From NCBI RefSeq assembly GCF_036248255.1, contig NZ_CP109178.1:1178001-1242000 (forward strand): a stretch of DNA of 64,000 nucleotides, in the 5' to 3' direction. Source of the DNA: Streptomyces sp. NBC_01717 (GTDB lineage Bacteria; Actinomycetota; Actinomycetes; Streptomycetales; Streptomycetaceae). This document shows, piece after piece, positions 10,493-21,020 of this stretch (its first letter is position 1; each line of letters begins with the position of its first letter). The position numbers and the translations under genes were made by a program. The notes under the pieces are model-generated. The model worked only from the letters and a program-made list of their open reading frames with translations. It was not told the origin of the DNA and did not search any database.

Positions 10493-11905
10493 ATGGTGCG
10501 CGCCGGTAGTCCCCGATCCGATCGGCCGGAGGGGCCTGCGGCTTCGGGCCGGCCCCTGGCCCCGCTTCTCGCCGTGTGCGCGGGCTACTTCATGGTCATC
10601 CTGGACGTGACGGTCATCAACGTCGCCGTTCCGGTGGTGGGACGGGAACTGTCGGCCTCGCTCACCGGGATCCAGTGGATCACGGACGGCTACACCTTGG
10701 TCTTCGCCGGCCTGTTGCTCACCGGCGGCGCGCTGGGCGACCGGCTGGGAAACCGCCGGATCTTCTGTACCGGGGTGGTGGTGTTCACCGCCGCCTCGGC
10801 CGGCTGCGGACTGGCCCAGAGTGCCGGGTCCCTGGTCGCCGCCCGGCTCTTGGAGGGACTCGGCGCGGCACTGATCGTGCCCGGCTCCCTCGCCCTCCTC
10901 CAACAGGCATATCCCTCACCCGCCCAGCGCTCCCGGGCCTTCGGCATCTGGGGCTCCATGGCGGGTATCGCCGCCTGCGCAGGCCCCCTCCTGGGCGGCC
11001 TTCTGGTCACCACCTTGGGCTGGCGCTGGGTGTTCTTCATCAACCTGCCCGTCGGATGCGCCTGTCTGCTGCTGACACTGCGCCGCGTGCCCGCTTCGGC
11101 CCGGCGCCCGGACCGCCCCGTGGACTGGCCGGCCCAGTGCGCGCTCATCACGATGGTGGCCCTGCTCACCGCTGTCCTGAACGAGGCCGGACGACGTGGC
11201 TGGGCGGACCCACTGATCCTCACCGGCGCCGGCCTGTGCCTGCTGGCGGCCGCCGCGTTCGTCCTGCGTGAGCGTCTGGCCCGCACACCCGTGGTGCCCT
11301 TGTGGCTGCTGCACTCCCGCGCGATGAGCGGGGGCGCGGCCATCGGCCTGCTGTTCAACTTCGCCTTCTACGGCATGGTTTTCACCGCCAGTCTGTACTT
11401 CCAGCACCATCGCGGTCTGACTGCGCTGCGCACCGGGATCGCCCTCTTCCCGGCGGTCGCCATGACAGTTTTCGCCTCCGTCCTGTCGGGGCGACTGGCA
11501 GGCAGCACCGGACACCGCCCGCTTGTGGTCACGGGCATGCTCCTGGGGTCGGCGGGCCTGGCAGGCTGGGCCGCCGCCGGACCGAACCCGGACTACCTGC
11601 TGCTCGTGGCGCCGATGACGGCGGCGGGCTTCGGCACGTCCTTCGCCCTCACCGGATCAACCTCCACCGCGATGTCAGCCGCCCCCGACAAGTACTCCGG
11701 CACCGCCTCCGCCTTGTTCAACACCGCCCGCCAGGTGGGCAGCGCCGCAGGCGTCGCGCTGGGAGGCTCGCTACTGGCCGCCGCAGCCGACTTCACCACC
11801 GGACTGCGGACCAGCATGGCCATCGGCGCGGCCGCATACCTGGCGGCCGCCGCCCTCGCGCTCTTCTGCATCCCGCAGAAGGCACCCCGCCACGTCGCCG
11901 ACTGA
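10493..11905 (+). CDS. MFS drug:H+ antiporter, DHA2 (14-TM) type
   Basis: Major facilitator of 470 residues with about 14 hydrophobic segments. Motif D1 appears as LDVTVINVAVP in TM1, motif A as GALGDRLGNRR after TM2, and motif C-like glycine-rich CAGPLLGGLL in TM5, all typical of EmrB/QacA-like multidrug exporters. ATG 10493 (MVRAGSPRSD) is preferred because the upstream in-frame part reads as non-membrane sequence; CAGGAA at 10475-10480 is a weak ribosome site. No TetR regulator is adjacent. The substrate is unknown. An imperfect dyad at 11970-11996, overlapping the stop codon of the convergent enolase gene, may end transcription from both sides. Confidence 0.85.
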   Translation: MVRAGSPRSDRPEGPAASGRPLAPLLAVCAGYFMVILDVTVINVAVPVVGRELSASLTGIQWITDGYTLVFAGLLLTGGALGDRLGNRRIFCTGVVVFTAASAGCGLAQSAGSLVAARLLEGLGAALIVPGSLALLQQAYPSPAQRSRAFGIWGSMAGIAACAGPLLGGLLVTTLGWRWVFFINLPVGCACLLLTLRRVPASARRPDRPVDWPAQCALITMVALLTAVLNEAGRRGWADPLILTGAGLCLLAAAAFVLRERLARTPVVPLWLLHSRAMSGGAAIGLLFNFAFYGMVFTASLYFQHHRGLTALRTGIALFPAVAMTVFASVLSGRLAGSTGHRPLVVTGMLLGSAGLAGWAAAGPNPDYLLLVAPMTAAGFGTSFALTGSTSTAMSAAPDKYSGTASALFNTARQVGSAAGVALGGSLLAAAADFTTGLRTSMAIGAAAYLAAAALALFCIPQKAPRHVAD

Positions 11906-11980
11906 CGGCCTGCCAACCCGTCGCCGACGCTCCGGGAATCCACGGAAGCCGGAGCGACCTGCAAAAGGCACTGCAGTTCG

Positions 11981-13393
<1,413 letters not shown>

Positions 13394-13445
13394 CTGCACA
13401 GACAGGGTGCGCACTCTCGCTGGTGACCACCGGTTAAAGTTCCTT

Positions 13446-13868
13446 ATGCCCACCCCGGAACCCGCCGCCCTCGCCACCGAACTGCGTACCGCGATGGGTA
13501 AGCTCACGCGGCGCGTGAGGCACGAGGATCGGATCCCGCACGGCCAGGTCTCCGTGCTCGGCACGCTTGATCGCGACGGGGCCATGACCACCAGCGATCT
13601 CGCGGCGGATCAGCGCGTACGGCCCCAGTCCATGGCCCGTGCGGTCGGGCTGCTCATGGAACAGGGCCTGGTCGTCCGCCGGGCGCATCCCACGGACGGC
13701 CGCAAGGCCCTGGTCGAACTCTCCCCTGCGGGACAGGCCGCTCTCGATGCGGAGCGCGGGCGCAGGGCCGGCTGGCTCGCCCAGGCCATTGAGATCGAGC
13801 TCACCGGCGAGGAGCGGGAGGTGCTGGCGCGCAGCGCCGCCCTGATGGAGCGGCTCGCCGCGCGCTAA
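13446..13868 (+). CDS. MarR-family transcriptional regulator
   Basis: Winged-helix regulator of 140 residues: dimerisation helix at the N-terminus, recognition region TSDLAADQRVRPQSMARAVG (about residues 43-62), wing VRRAHPTDGRKALVEL with the typical D-G-R turn, and a long C-terminal helix ending MERLAAR. MarR proteins usually bind palindromes or repeats next to their own gene and respond to phenolics or oxidants. The divergent enolase and the tandem 13-bp repeat in between make autoregulation and control of the enolase plausible. No strong ribosome site precedes the ATG. Confidence 0.85.
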   Translation: MPTPEPAALATELRTAMGKLTRRVRHEDRIPHGQVSVLGTLDRDGAMTTSDLAADQRVRPQSMARAVGLLMEQGLVVRRAHPTDGRKALVELSPAGQAALDAERGRRAGWLAQAIEIELTGEEREVLARSAALMERLAAR

Positions 13869-13870
13869 AA

Positions 13871-14093
13871 CGTGTTTCGCAAGTAGCGTCGTCCGCCCGA
13901 AGGGCGGGCCCAGCGTCAGCTGCACTGCGCCGCTTCGCGGCTCCGTCTCGGCTCTTTGGTTCATCCTTCGGATGCCGAGCGCTCTCGGCGTGCCGGCCGG
14001 AAGCCCTCGTAGTGGATCCACTTGGGCTTTCGGCCGGTGCGGCGAGAGTGCGCGCATGGCGTCGCGTGGCGGACGGGACTTTCAAAACACGCC
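13871..14093. mobile_element. MITE-like repeat element with imperfect terminal inverted repeats
   Basis: No protein is encoded here. The ends are imperfect inverted repeats: CGTGTTTCGCAAGTAGCGTC.. at 13871 against the complement of ..GACGGGACTTTCAAAACACG ending at 14091. Inside is a nested palindrome: AGTGGATCCACT (12 bp, perfect) flanked by CCGGCCGGAAGCCC / GGGCTTTCGGCCGG, and further out by GCTCTCGGCG / CGGCGAGAG, giving a hairpin from about 13979 to 14052. A second hairpin, CCGCCC-GAA-GGGCGG, lies near the left end. The element starts right after the MarR stop and its right end supplies the last codons and stop of the DUF402 gene. Confidence 0.55.
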
Positions 14094-14606
14094 CTGGGGG
14101 ACCTCGGCGAGCCAGGAGCGATAGTGGCTGCCGAACGGCTCCGCGTCCGCGGTGAGTGCAGCCCTCAGCCACTCGGCTGACGTGGCGGCCCGAGCGATGA
14201 CGTCGGAAGGGTAGGAATAACGGACCTGGTGATCGGCGAATTCGTCCTCGTCGTCCACGAAGACGCTTCCCGCTTCGCGTGTGCGGCAGACATCGAGGTC
14301 GAGGTCGATCATGGTGACCTCCCCGGGGTGCAACCACCGGGACGGGGTGGTCACATCGCAATAGACGTCCAGCCGTGCGGGAGCCGCTTGGAACAGCGCA
14401 GTCCACCAGGCGTCACGGGGAAACAGCATGACCCGGGACTCCCGAGTGGCGTAGACGGGGCCCTCGGCACCTTTGCTGTAGACGGTTCCAACCGAAGCCC
14501 CAAGCCAGACCCCGTGCTCGTCGTCGCCCAGACGGACCATGGAGCAGTGCCAGTGCAGGCTGCCGTCGTACTTACGGACGGAGACCAGCACCCCAGCAGC
14601 ATTCAT
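14082..14606 (-). CDS. DUF402 family protein
   Basis: Cytosolic protein of 174 residues. The start at 14606 (MNAAGVLVSVRKYDGSLHWH) is preferred over an upstream in-frame ATG at 14726 because the latter lies in degenerate sequence. It resembles DUF402 proteins, some of which hydrolyse nucleoside di- and triphosphates; family-like features are the Arg/Tyr/Asp start, a WWTALFQ segment, and the acidic Asp cluster DLDLDVCR and VDDEDEFADH that would bind metal. The last residues (GVF and stop) fall in the terminal repeat of the neighbouring MITE-like element, so the natural C-terminus may have been altered. No operon partner. Confidence 0.65.
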   Translation of the reverse strand: MNAAGVLVSVRKYDGSLHWHCSMVRLGDDEHGVWLGASVGTVYSKGAEGPVYATRESRVMLFPRDAWWTALFQAAPARLDVYCDVTTPSRWLHPGEVTMIDLDLDVCRTREAGSVFVDDEDEFADHQVRYSYPSDVIARAATSAEWLRAALTADAEPFGSHYRSWLAEVPQGVF

Positions 14607-14616
14607 GACCTGGACG

Positions 14617-15045
14617 CTACAGCGATGGCCCGACATCTGAACAGACGCGGCCGCTGGACCAACGGCCCACGTTCCGGCGCACCTTGAGCCGCACCGGGTC
14701 CATCTGACCTGGCTGGCGCGAGACATCCGCTACGCGCAGGTGCAGCTGGCCGAGCTCTGCATGTACGCGAGCCGACAACTGAGGGGTCCACGATCGCCAG
14801 TGCACCTCAGGTCCGTATCGAGGTCGGCGCCCGGAGCGTTTGCGGTCCTGCAGCGCGGCCGGTCCCGCCGTGTGGAACCGTTTGCGCCGGCGACGCACGG
14901 TGGACAGGTGTGCTCCCAACTCGCGGGCGATGGCGGCGTTGACCCGTCCGTCGGCCGCGTCCAGAGCCACCCTGGCCCGCTGGAACTGCCCCGGTGCGGT
15001 AGACCCTGCCGAGGTGAACTGGAACGTGGTCGGCCGCGCCGCCAT
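14617..15045 (-). pseudogene. N-terminal relic of an IS630-family transposase
   Basis: On the minus strand the stretch from about 14982 to 14805 reads RARVALDAADGRVNAAIARE, then LGAHLSTVRRRRKRF and LQDRKRSGRRPRYGPEV. This is the helix-turn-helix region of IS630-type transposases (RARIVLxAADG.. IARxLGxxxxTVxxWRxRF .. [11 protein letters not shown]). A start near 15045 (MAARPTTFQF) is likely, but about 10-15 residues before RARV appear deleted, and after GPEV the DDE catalytic part is missing. No inverted repeats were recognised, so only a remnant is left. Confidence 0.65.
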
Positions 15046-15097
15046 CCTGGCCGCGAGCTGACTCACCGCCACACCGGACGAAGCCAACCAGGCATGG

Positions 15098-15853
15098 TCA
15101 TCCAGCTGCCGTGAACGCTCCGTCGGTGAGGATCGGAACGATGTCGCAGACATCCAGTTCGGTTGCGATGTCCACGTCCCCGGCGAAGCCTCCGCCCGTG
15201 AGTTCCCGGCCGGATGCGCTGCTGGTGACCGTGGTCACGACATCCGGCGTCGCCTCGAAGCAGTCGGCTGCGGCGGCCGCTTCGGGCGACAGCGGGCCGC
15301 CACACTGCTTCCGCAGTGCCGCAAGGACCGCTCCGGCGCCGAGCAGATCCTCCAGCGCGGGGCGCAGGCTGCCGTCGGGCCATCGCTCGCCCGAGGCGAT
15401 CACGGCGACCGGGCGGTCGAGGGTTCCGTATCCGTGCTGGGCGAGCCAACTGCCCACCGCTGACGCGTTGCGCAGGCAACCCGCGACCACCATCGACTCA
15501 CCGACCGCGGCGGCGATCGAGGAACCGTTGGGAGAGGGCAGGACCAGTCGCGGGGCGAACGGAGCACTTCTCAGCGCCGTCGGAGACAGCGACCACGGCG
15601 ACGCCGACGTTGCCATGCGCCGCCCGACTGCCAACCGCGCACCCATCTCATCGGCGAACTTCGACGCGGACTCGTCACGCCAGGGATAAGGGAAGACTCG
15701 CGTCCCGGCCTCCACAGCCACCGTCACCGAGGTCGTGAACGACAACACGTCGACGACCACCAAGCACGCGATGTCCGCCGCGAGCCGTTGCGCGCCGACG
15801 GGCCCCCAGTCGAATCGCGCCCCACTGCCCGTCTGCAGAAACCAACTGTCCAT
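15098..15853 (-). CDS. 2-phosphosulfolactate phosphatase (ComB) family protein
   Basis: ComB-like protein of about 251 residues. Conserved family segments are VVVDVLSFTTSV with the metal Asp near residue 33-37, VLPSPNGSSIAA, VAVIASGERWPDGSLRPALE and EDLLGAGAVL. True ComB acts in coenzyme M synthesis in methanogens; in streptomycetes, which lack that pathway, homologues are common and presumably dephosphorylate another small acid. The start is uncertain: Met at 15853 (MDSWFLQ) fits the family, but ATG 15871 and 15922 are in frame and none has a clear ribosome site. It is followed by the IS630 relic. Confidence 0.75.
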   Translation of the reverse strand: MDSWFLQTGSGARFDWGPVGAQRLAADIACLVVVDVLSFTTSVTVAVEAGTRVFPYPWRDESASKFADEMGARLAVGRRMATSASPWSLSPTALRSAPFAPRLVLPSPNGSSIAAAVGESMVVAGCLRNASAVGSWLAQHGYGTLDRPVAVIASGERWPDGSLRPALEDLLGAGAVLAALRKQCGGPLSPEAAAAADCFEATPDVVTTVTSSASGRELTGGGFAGDVDIATELDVCDIVPILTDGAFTAAG

Positions 15854-16100
15854 AGCTGACGACCATGCCATTGCATCCGGAAACCGACACCAGCGGGGGC
15901 AACCTTCCGTCGGAGCAGGCATCCACAGCCCCGCACCCCTGATCAGACCCTCGCAGGATCAACGCTCACGGTCTCAGGACTGTCCCGTACGGGACCGGTG
16001 TGGCCAGAGAACGCGCGGGCGTCAACCCTGACCATCGTCCAAGTCCGGCCTTGCCATTCGGCTCAGTCCTTCGACTGCTGCCGCTCCTAAGTTCGTGGCC

Positions 16101-16550
16101 ATGGAAACGCACACTCGAAAGAACTTCCGGGTCACCCGTCTGCTGGGCGCCGTGGCACTACTGGGAGCGGGGGCCGGAGCGACTGTGTGGCTGTCTCCGG
16201 GCGGGCTGGGCGAGGCCGACACAACCGAGGTCACGAAGGGGGCTTCGGTATCGGCGTACCGGTCGGCGGCCGGAGCGGTTGCGGACGTACCGGCATGGAT
16301 GGGCTCGCTTCTTGAGGTGGCCGGCGAGGGCACCCTGGTCGTTCTCGGGCTGTTGCTGGCCCGGCTGTGCTGGACCGCGGTCCGCCGCAAGGACGCGGCC
16401 GGCACTGCAGGAGCCGTCATGATCGGTGTCGGCACCGTTGCCGCCTATGCGATCAGCGAGGCACTGAAACTGGTCGTGGACGAGGAGCGGCCCTGCCGAG
16501 CGTTGCGAGGGGTCGAGGCGATCGCGGAGTGCCCGCGGACGGGGGGACTG
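16101..16550 (+). pseudogene. Truncated PAP2-family phosphatase
   Basis: N-terminal half of a membrane phosphatidic-acid-phosphatase-like protein. After a TM segment, a loop and two further TM segments, the first PAP2 motif is readable as KLVVDEERPCR, followed by AIAECPRTG; the expected PSNH and the final SRxxxxxHxxxD motifs are absent because the frame runs from about 16545-16555 straight into the reversed end of a histidine kinase. The gene therefore lacks its catalytic histidines and should be inactive. The long open frame that continues past 16550 is antisense to the kinase and is not real. Confidence 0.75.
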
Positions 16551-17341
16551 GCCCGCTCGACCACAGGAGGAAGATCGGCACCCTCGTCATCGACGCGCAG
16601 TTCGACCGCGAGCCCGGAAGCGGATGCCTCGCCCACCAGATGCGTGAGGCTGGAGTCGGACGGCCGCATCGGTGCGTCGTCCGTCTCCTCGCGCAGGACA
16701 CCGATCACCTCGCCAAGACGTTCCACCGCGGACGCAGCCTTGGCCCTGATGTCCTGCGCGGCCATCCGATGGTGGTCTTCCAGACCAGGCGCGAGCTTCA
16801 GGGCGCCGGCCGACAGCGCGATCAGGCTGAGGTCATGGCCGAGTACGTCATGCATGTCCTGTGCAATGCGAGCCCGCTCGAGCAGCCTGGCCTGCTCGGC
16901 GACCAACCGCTGTTCTCGTTCCAGATGCTCGGCCCGCTCCCAACCGGCCCTGATCAGTTCCTGGTACTGGCGCCAGAACCGGCCCACGAACCAGGGCAGC
17001 ATGGCGGCGAGGACCACTACCCCCACGAACCGGCTCCCCAGAGCGAGCCACGCGGGCACGGTGGATGCGGCCACCACTCCGGCTGCGAGAACTGCGACCA
17101 GTACCAGCGCTGTGGGACGGATCCTCCCCGGCCGCCGCCCTGCCAGAAACGCGGTGATCACGGTCGGCACAGCCCACCACGGGCTCACCACACTCAAACC
17201 GGCCGCCACCGTCGTAGCCACCGCCAGTAGGGTGCCCGGATCAAGCACCCGCCGGAAGCCGGCCACCCCGGCTCCGGTCACACCTTCGTCTTCGGTCGTG
17301 GACTTGTACACGGACGTGACGGTACGGAAGACATGGACCAT
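16550..17341 (-). pseudogene. Sensor histidine kinase lacking its ATPase domain
   Basis: NarL-type (HisKA_3) sensor kinase that starts near 17341, has four or five hydrophobic segments, a coiled stretch rich in Glu/Arg (REQRLVAEQARLLERARIAQ) and the phosphorylation helix DMHDVLGHDLSL with His in DMHDVLGH. The linker goes on to VDDEGADLPPVVERA, where normal kinases continue into the dimer-to-ATPase junction (..VVQEALTN). Here the sequence breaks at about 16550 into the PAP2 fragment, and N, G1 and G2 ATP-binding boxes are missing. No response regulator is adjacent. A kinase C-terminal fragment at 42467-42744 could be its lost half. Confidence 0.75.
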
Positions 17342-17971
17342 CCGGCACTGCCGAAAGTCCAATCCGCCGGACAGCAGGCACAGTCCGTCCTGCACAGCTC
17401 ACCCCACCTCTCCCCCGGTACCGACACACCGGCCTGACGAAGTCATCCGGCACCCACGTCCAAGTCGACGCCGTCACCATCCAGCCATGACCGCGACCCG
17501 GCCCGAGCGCGGTTCGCACTCGGGCCGGGCAGGATTTCAGCGAGAACCGTAGCCGGTCCATCAGCCTGCTGACGCTATCGGCCGTAATCGCCGAGTCCGT
17601 CAGCATCGCGCCACTGCCCGCGAGCGTCAGCCAGGCCACCGCCGCGAGCCATGGCCTCGGGCAGCACCGGGCCACGTTCCGGAAGGGTGCGTCCGATCGG
17701 GCGACCTTGCAGCGGTCCAGAGAGCTCGGGCGGGTACGGACCAGCCGCTCACGGCCGTCGGCGCGCCGGTGATGGCGAATGATGCGGCAGCTCGGGTTCG
17801 AAACACGACATGTCTGCGGGGCTGCCTGGCGGGTGACACCGACGCAGCTGAACGACCGGGCGGCCGAACCCCGGTGGCGGCGCGGAGGGACCTTCGTAGG
17901 CTTTGTTGGTGTCAGTCAACGGGCCTCATGTTCGGGGGCCCGGTCCAATGTGCTCTCGAAGGAGCGACGCC
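17342..17971. other. Gap without a convincing gene
   Basis: About 630 bp between the kinase relic and dps. Open frames exist on both strands but show no family resemblance, no ribosome sites and atypical composition. A GGTTCGAAA string near 17795 is not part of a tRNA fold. Confidence 0.4.
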
Positions 17972-18478
17972 ATGACCGCATCCTCTGCCCCTGGGGGCTC
18001 CCGGCGTTCAGAGACCGATGCCGCCGGCTTCACTGCGTCGCCGCAGCTTGCCCAGGCTTTGCAGCAGATCGTGGTGGACCTGGTGGAACTGCACCTCCAG
18101 GGGAAGCAGGCCCACTGGAACGTGGTCGGCCACAACTTCCGGGACCTACATCTGCAACTGGATGAGATCGTCGACGAGGCGCGGGAGGCCGCCGACACCA
18201 TCGCCGAACGCATGCGGGCTCTCGCGACCTGCCCGGACGGCCGTACCGACACCGTGGCAGCTACCACCACTCTCCCCGCGTTCCCGGAGGGCGAGCAGAG
18301 TGTGAGCGCCGTTGTCGAACTCGTCACTGCACGCCTGCGCGCCACCGTCGATACGCTGCGCACCCTCCATGACCAGGTCGACAGCGAAGATCCCTCCACG
18401 GCCGACCTGCTGCACGCCATCATCGACTCGCTGGAGAAGCACGCCTGGATGGTCAGCGCGGAAAATCGATCCGCCTGA
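17972..18478 (+). CDS. dps: Dps family DNA-binding ferritin-like protein
   Basis: Ferritin-like protein of 168 residues, preceded by AAGGAG at 17959-17964. The Dps ferroxidase ligands are all present with the right spacing: His48 (KQAHWNVVGHNF), His60, Asp64, Asp75 and Glu79. It should form a dodecamer that oxidises ferrous iron with hydrogen peroxide and stores it, protecting DNA. The N-terminal 20 residues are Ser/Arg rich and could touch DNA. It is a single gene; in streptomycetes dps genes are often under stress sigma factors, but I see no clear promoter. Functionally it fits with katG and Fur in the same window. Confidence 0.93.
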   Translation: MTASSAPGGSRRSETDAAGFTASPQLAQALQQIVVDLVELHLQGKQAHWNVVGHNFRDLHLQLDEIVDEAREAADTIAERMRALATCPDGRTDTVAATTTLPAFPEGEQSVSAVVELVTARLRATVDTLRTLHDQVDSEDPSTADLLHAIIDSLEKHAWMVSAENRSA

Positions 18479-18690
18479 CACCGGATCCGGAGTGGCCCGG
18501 AGCAGGCGCCATGCGTGTTGCAGAAGGCTGCGACGTTGCTGGTCGGTTTCGCGTGCCCTGATCAGGCGTCAGGGCGAGACTGTGCATGTGTGCGGTGTCC
18601 CGGACGTGGACTGCGGCGGTACCGGACGACCGACAGCAGCCTCATCGCGCGTGGTGCGAGGGAGGGAGCGACCGCGCATCCGCGACGTCA

Positions 18691-18735
18691 TGTCCAGGCC
18701 CTGGAACGGCTGTTGACTGGTCCAGGGCCTGGACA
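18691..18735 (-). terminator. Perfect inverted repeat after the secreted protein gene
   Basis: A 15-bp perfect stem (TGTCCAGGCCCTGGA at 18691-18705 with 18721-18735) and a 15-nt loop begins 7 bp past the stop of the minus-strand gene 18742-19515, and could also end dps transcripts coming from the left. Confidence 0.65.
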
Positions 18736-18741
18736 GCCGCA

Positions 18742-19515
18742 TCAGTTGACGCGACGAGCTCTCACGCCGTCGGCCTCGAAGTCATAGATGTTCTGATTGA
18801 TCCGGAGACCGTCGATGGCGCCGTGCCACGCGTTGTCGCGGCCCTTGCTCACCGCGGCGGTGTGGATGGTCGGTCTACCGGTGCTGCCGCTGTCGTCGAG
18901 CGCGCTCTTGATCTGCGCCCAGGTGCAGCTCGTGGCACAGGCGGTCGCGCCGCCCGCGGCGCCCGTGAGGAACCAGTGGCCGTTCGTGGTGGCATCGATG
19001 TACGGGCTCCATTGGTTCTCGTACGTCGTCGGGAATGCAGCCGGCACCCAAACCAACGAGGAGTAGTTGGTGGCGGGGAGCGACGTCAGGTTCGGATCGA
19101 TCTCGAACCTGATGTTCGGCAAGTTGGCCGATCCGCCGACGAGAGCGTTCTCACCGGTCTGAAAGACGCGGAACCCGACACTCTTCAAGCCCAGTACCGG
19201 ATCGCCGTAGAAGTCGACCTCGTTGCCGAATTCGGCCTTCTCAGTGTTGTCCGCCACCGCGATCCCGAGGCTGCCCTGCCCGTACGGCGGGCTTGCGTAG
19301 ATTCCCGTCTTGTCGTACGAGCCGTACGGGCCGTCCCTCAGATCGGCGACAGGAGAGCCGATCGTGTTACGGGCGATCACGCCCCAGTGTTCTGAACGCG
19401 CTTGGTTCGTGTCTGCGAGAGCAGACACCGATCCTGAGAGGGTCGAGGTGACAATCGCGGCCAGCACTGAGACCGCAAGCGCCTTTCCCCGACTCACGCC
19501 AAAGCGAGCGTTCAC
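18742..19515 (-). CDS. Secreted protein of unknown function
   Basis: Exported protein of 257 residues; I do not recognise the family. GTG 19515 is chosen because GGAAGGAG lies 6-7 bp upstream and because it begins a Sec signal (basic VNARFGVSRGK, hydrophobic stretch, cleavage near SALADT). The mature part is rich in Gly, Asn, Ser and aromatic residues, has two Cys close together (TACATSC, possibly a disulfide) and a patterned beta-strand look, without repeats or membrane segments. A good ribosome site, signal peptide and terminator make it a real gene, transcribed alone. Confidence 0.75.
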   Translation of the reverse strand: MNARFGVSRGKALAVSVLAAIVTSTLSGSVSALADTNQARSEHWGVIARNTIGSPVADLRDGPYGSYDKTGIYASPPYGQGSLGIAVADNTEKAEFGNEVDFYGDPVLGLKSVGFRVFQTGENALVGGSANLPNIRFEIDPNLTSLPATNYSSLVWVPAAFPTTYENQWSPYIDATTNGHWFLTGAAGGATACATSCTWAQIKSALDDSGSTGRPTIHTAAVSKGRDNAWHGAIDGLRINQNIYDFEADGVRARRVN

Positions 19516-19789
19516 GCTCACTCCTTCCGGATAGTTGAAGGGCCAGATATGTGGCTGGCTGATGAACGACCAGACATGCGCCGGTGCCCGGCCGGCGCGA
19601 CGCACGCCACCGTATCTGACTCTCAGTAGTTGCAGCGGTCACGACATGCTGCACACATGGGGCGATTTATACTTTTAACGCACCGGGAGACGTGGCCGTC
19701 CATCACTTTGCGTGCCGGGTTTCGGTCCTTCGAGCCGTCGAACGCGCCTCCGGACCGTCGAGGGCTGAACGACGGCTCCGGCTTGCCCT

Positions 19790-20272
19790 GCCGTCCGGCC
19801 ACGATCCGGTGGTGAGTGTGTCCGCAGCTGTCGCGGTCGGTCGCGAGGACAGCCGCGCCTACCTGCCGGTGGTCCCGGCCGGTGCACGGGTCGTCGCCAC
19901 CGACGCGCACGGCCGCCCGGCGCTGCTGTGTCACGAGACGGGCGAGGGCCGTACCGTCCTGGCCACCTATCCACTGGAGCACAGGCTGCCCGCACGGCCC
20001 GCGCCAACCCGGAGCAGACGCAACGGCTGTACGCGGCGCTCGCCGAACTCGCCGGAGCCACACGGCCGGTGACGGTCGACACGCCGTACGTCGCCGCCGA
20101 CACCCTGGCCCGCGAGAACGGCACCCGCTACGTGTGGCTGGTGAGCCAGTCGGGCGAGGAGCTGACCGTCCGTCCGTCGGCGGACGGGGAACTGCGCGAG
20201 CTGACCGGCGGCGAGCCGGTGAAGGACGTGGTGATCGCCCCATACGGGGTGCGCGTCCTCGAACTGCGCTGA
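19790..20272 (+). pseudogene. C-terminal remnant of a glycoside hydrolase (GH5-like)
   Basis: Two overlapping frames together give the C-terminal domain of a large glycosidase of the cellulase/beta-mannosidase kind: DSRAYLPVVPAGARVVATDA, GRPALLCHETGEGRTVLATY, PLEH in one frame, then ARANPEQTQRLYAALAELAG and DTLARENGTRYVWLVSQSG to a stop at 20272 in another. One frameshift lies near 19985. There is no start, and upstream of about 19790 the sequence is unrelated, so the catalytic barrel has been deleted. It is followed by a second hydrolase relic, suggesting a former saccharide-degradation operon. Confidence 0.6.
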
Positions 20273-20399
20273 CGGCCGGGGCCCTTCTCGTCCTCGCCGG
20301 GCTCGCGACACGCGAACCCGGACCGGACGGGAACCTCCTCCGTGCCGATCGCCGTACCGCACACCCGCCCTGTCCTGTCCCGTGAAAGTGAGCCACCCG

Positions 20400-21020
20400 A
20401 TGTCCGAGCCGCTCTTCCGGGATCCCACGGCGCCCGTCGCCGACCGGGTGCGTGACCTGCTGGCGCGGATGACGCTCACCGAGAAGGTGGGTCAGGTCAA
20501 CCAGCGGATGTACGGGTGGGACGCGTACGAACGCACCACGGCTACCGCGGCTATGTCGACCAACCCGCCACCCCACGTCACGCGTTCGGCCACGGCCTGG
20601 CCTACACGTCGGTCGAGTACGGCGCACCCCGGCTGTCCCGCGCGTGCGTCGCGGTGGCGGAGTTCGATGCGGACGCGGCGCGCGGAGCCGCAGAGCCACT
20701 CCTGTGCACGGTAGAGGTGCACAACACAGGCGACCGGTCCGTGAGCGAAGACGGTGCAGCTCTACGTGCGCCGGGTGCTCGGCGGGACGTCGTGGCCGCG
20801 GGTGCGGGAACTGCGCGGCTTCGCCCGGATCGAGCTGGTGCCCGGGGAGCGGGCCGAGGTCTCCTTCCCGGTGGGGGCGCGGTCCCTGGCATCCGTCACC
20901 CGCGCGTGGGAACGTGCGGTGGAGCCGGGAGAGTTCGCGATCGAGACGGGACCGTCCTCGGACCGGACCCGTGGCGCCCGGCTCATCGTCACCGCCCCGA
21001 CGAACGGCATCTGTCGGTAG
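20400..21020 (+). pseudogene. Collapsed GH3 beta-glucosidase
   Basis: The ATG at 20400 begins a normal GH3 N-terminus (LFRDPTAPVADRVRDLLARM, TLTEKVGQVNQ, GWDAYER). At about 20535 the sequence jumps directly to the distal part of the enzyme, HHGYRGYVDQPATPRHAFGH and GLAYTSVEYG, so roughly 500-600 residues with the catalytic Asp are missing. The C-terminal fibronectin-III-like domain follows, with another frameshift near 20745 before VQLYVRRVLGG, and ends at 21020. An internal deletion, probably between short matching sequences, plus decay explains the structure. Confidence 0.75.

Noticed and set aside
16550..17552. Continuation of the PAP2 reading frame beyond 16550
   Set aside because: It is antisense to the kinase fragment and reads as Ser/Arg/Thr-rich nonsense.
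17785..17860. Possible tRNA because of GGTTCGAAA near 17795
   Set aside because: No acceptor, D or anticodon stem could be folded around it.
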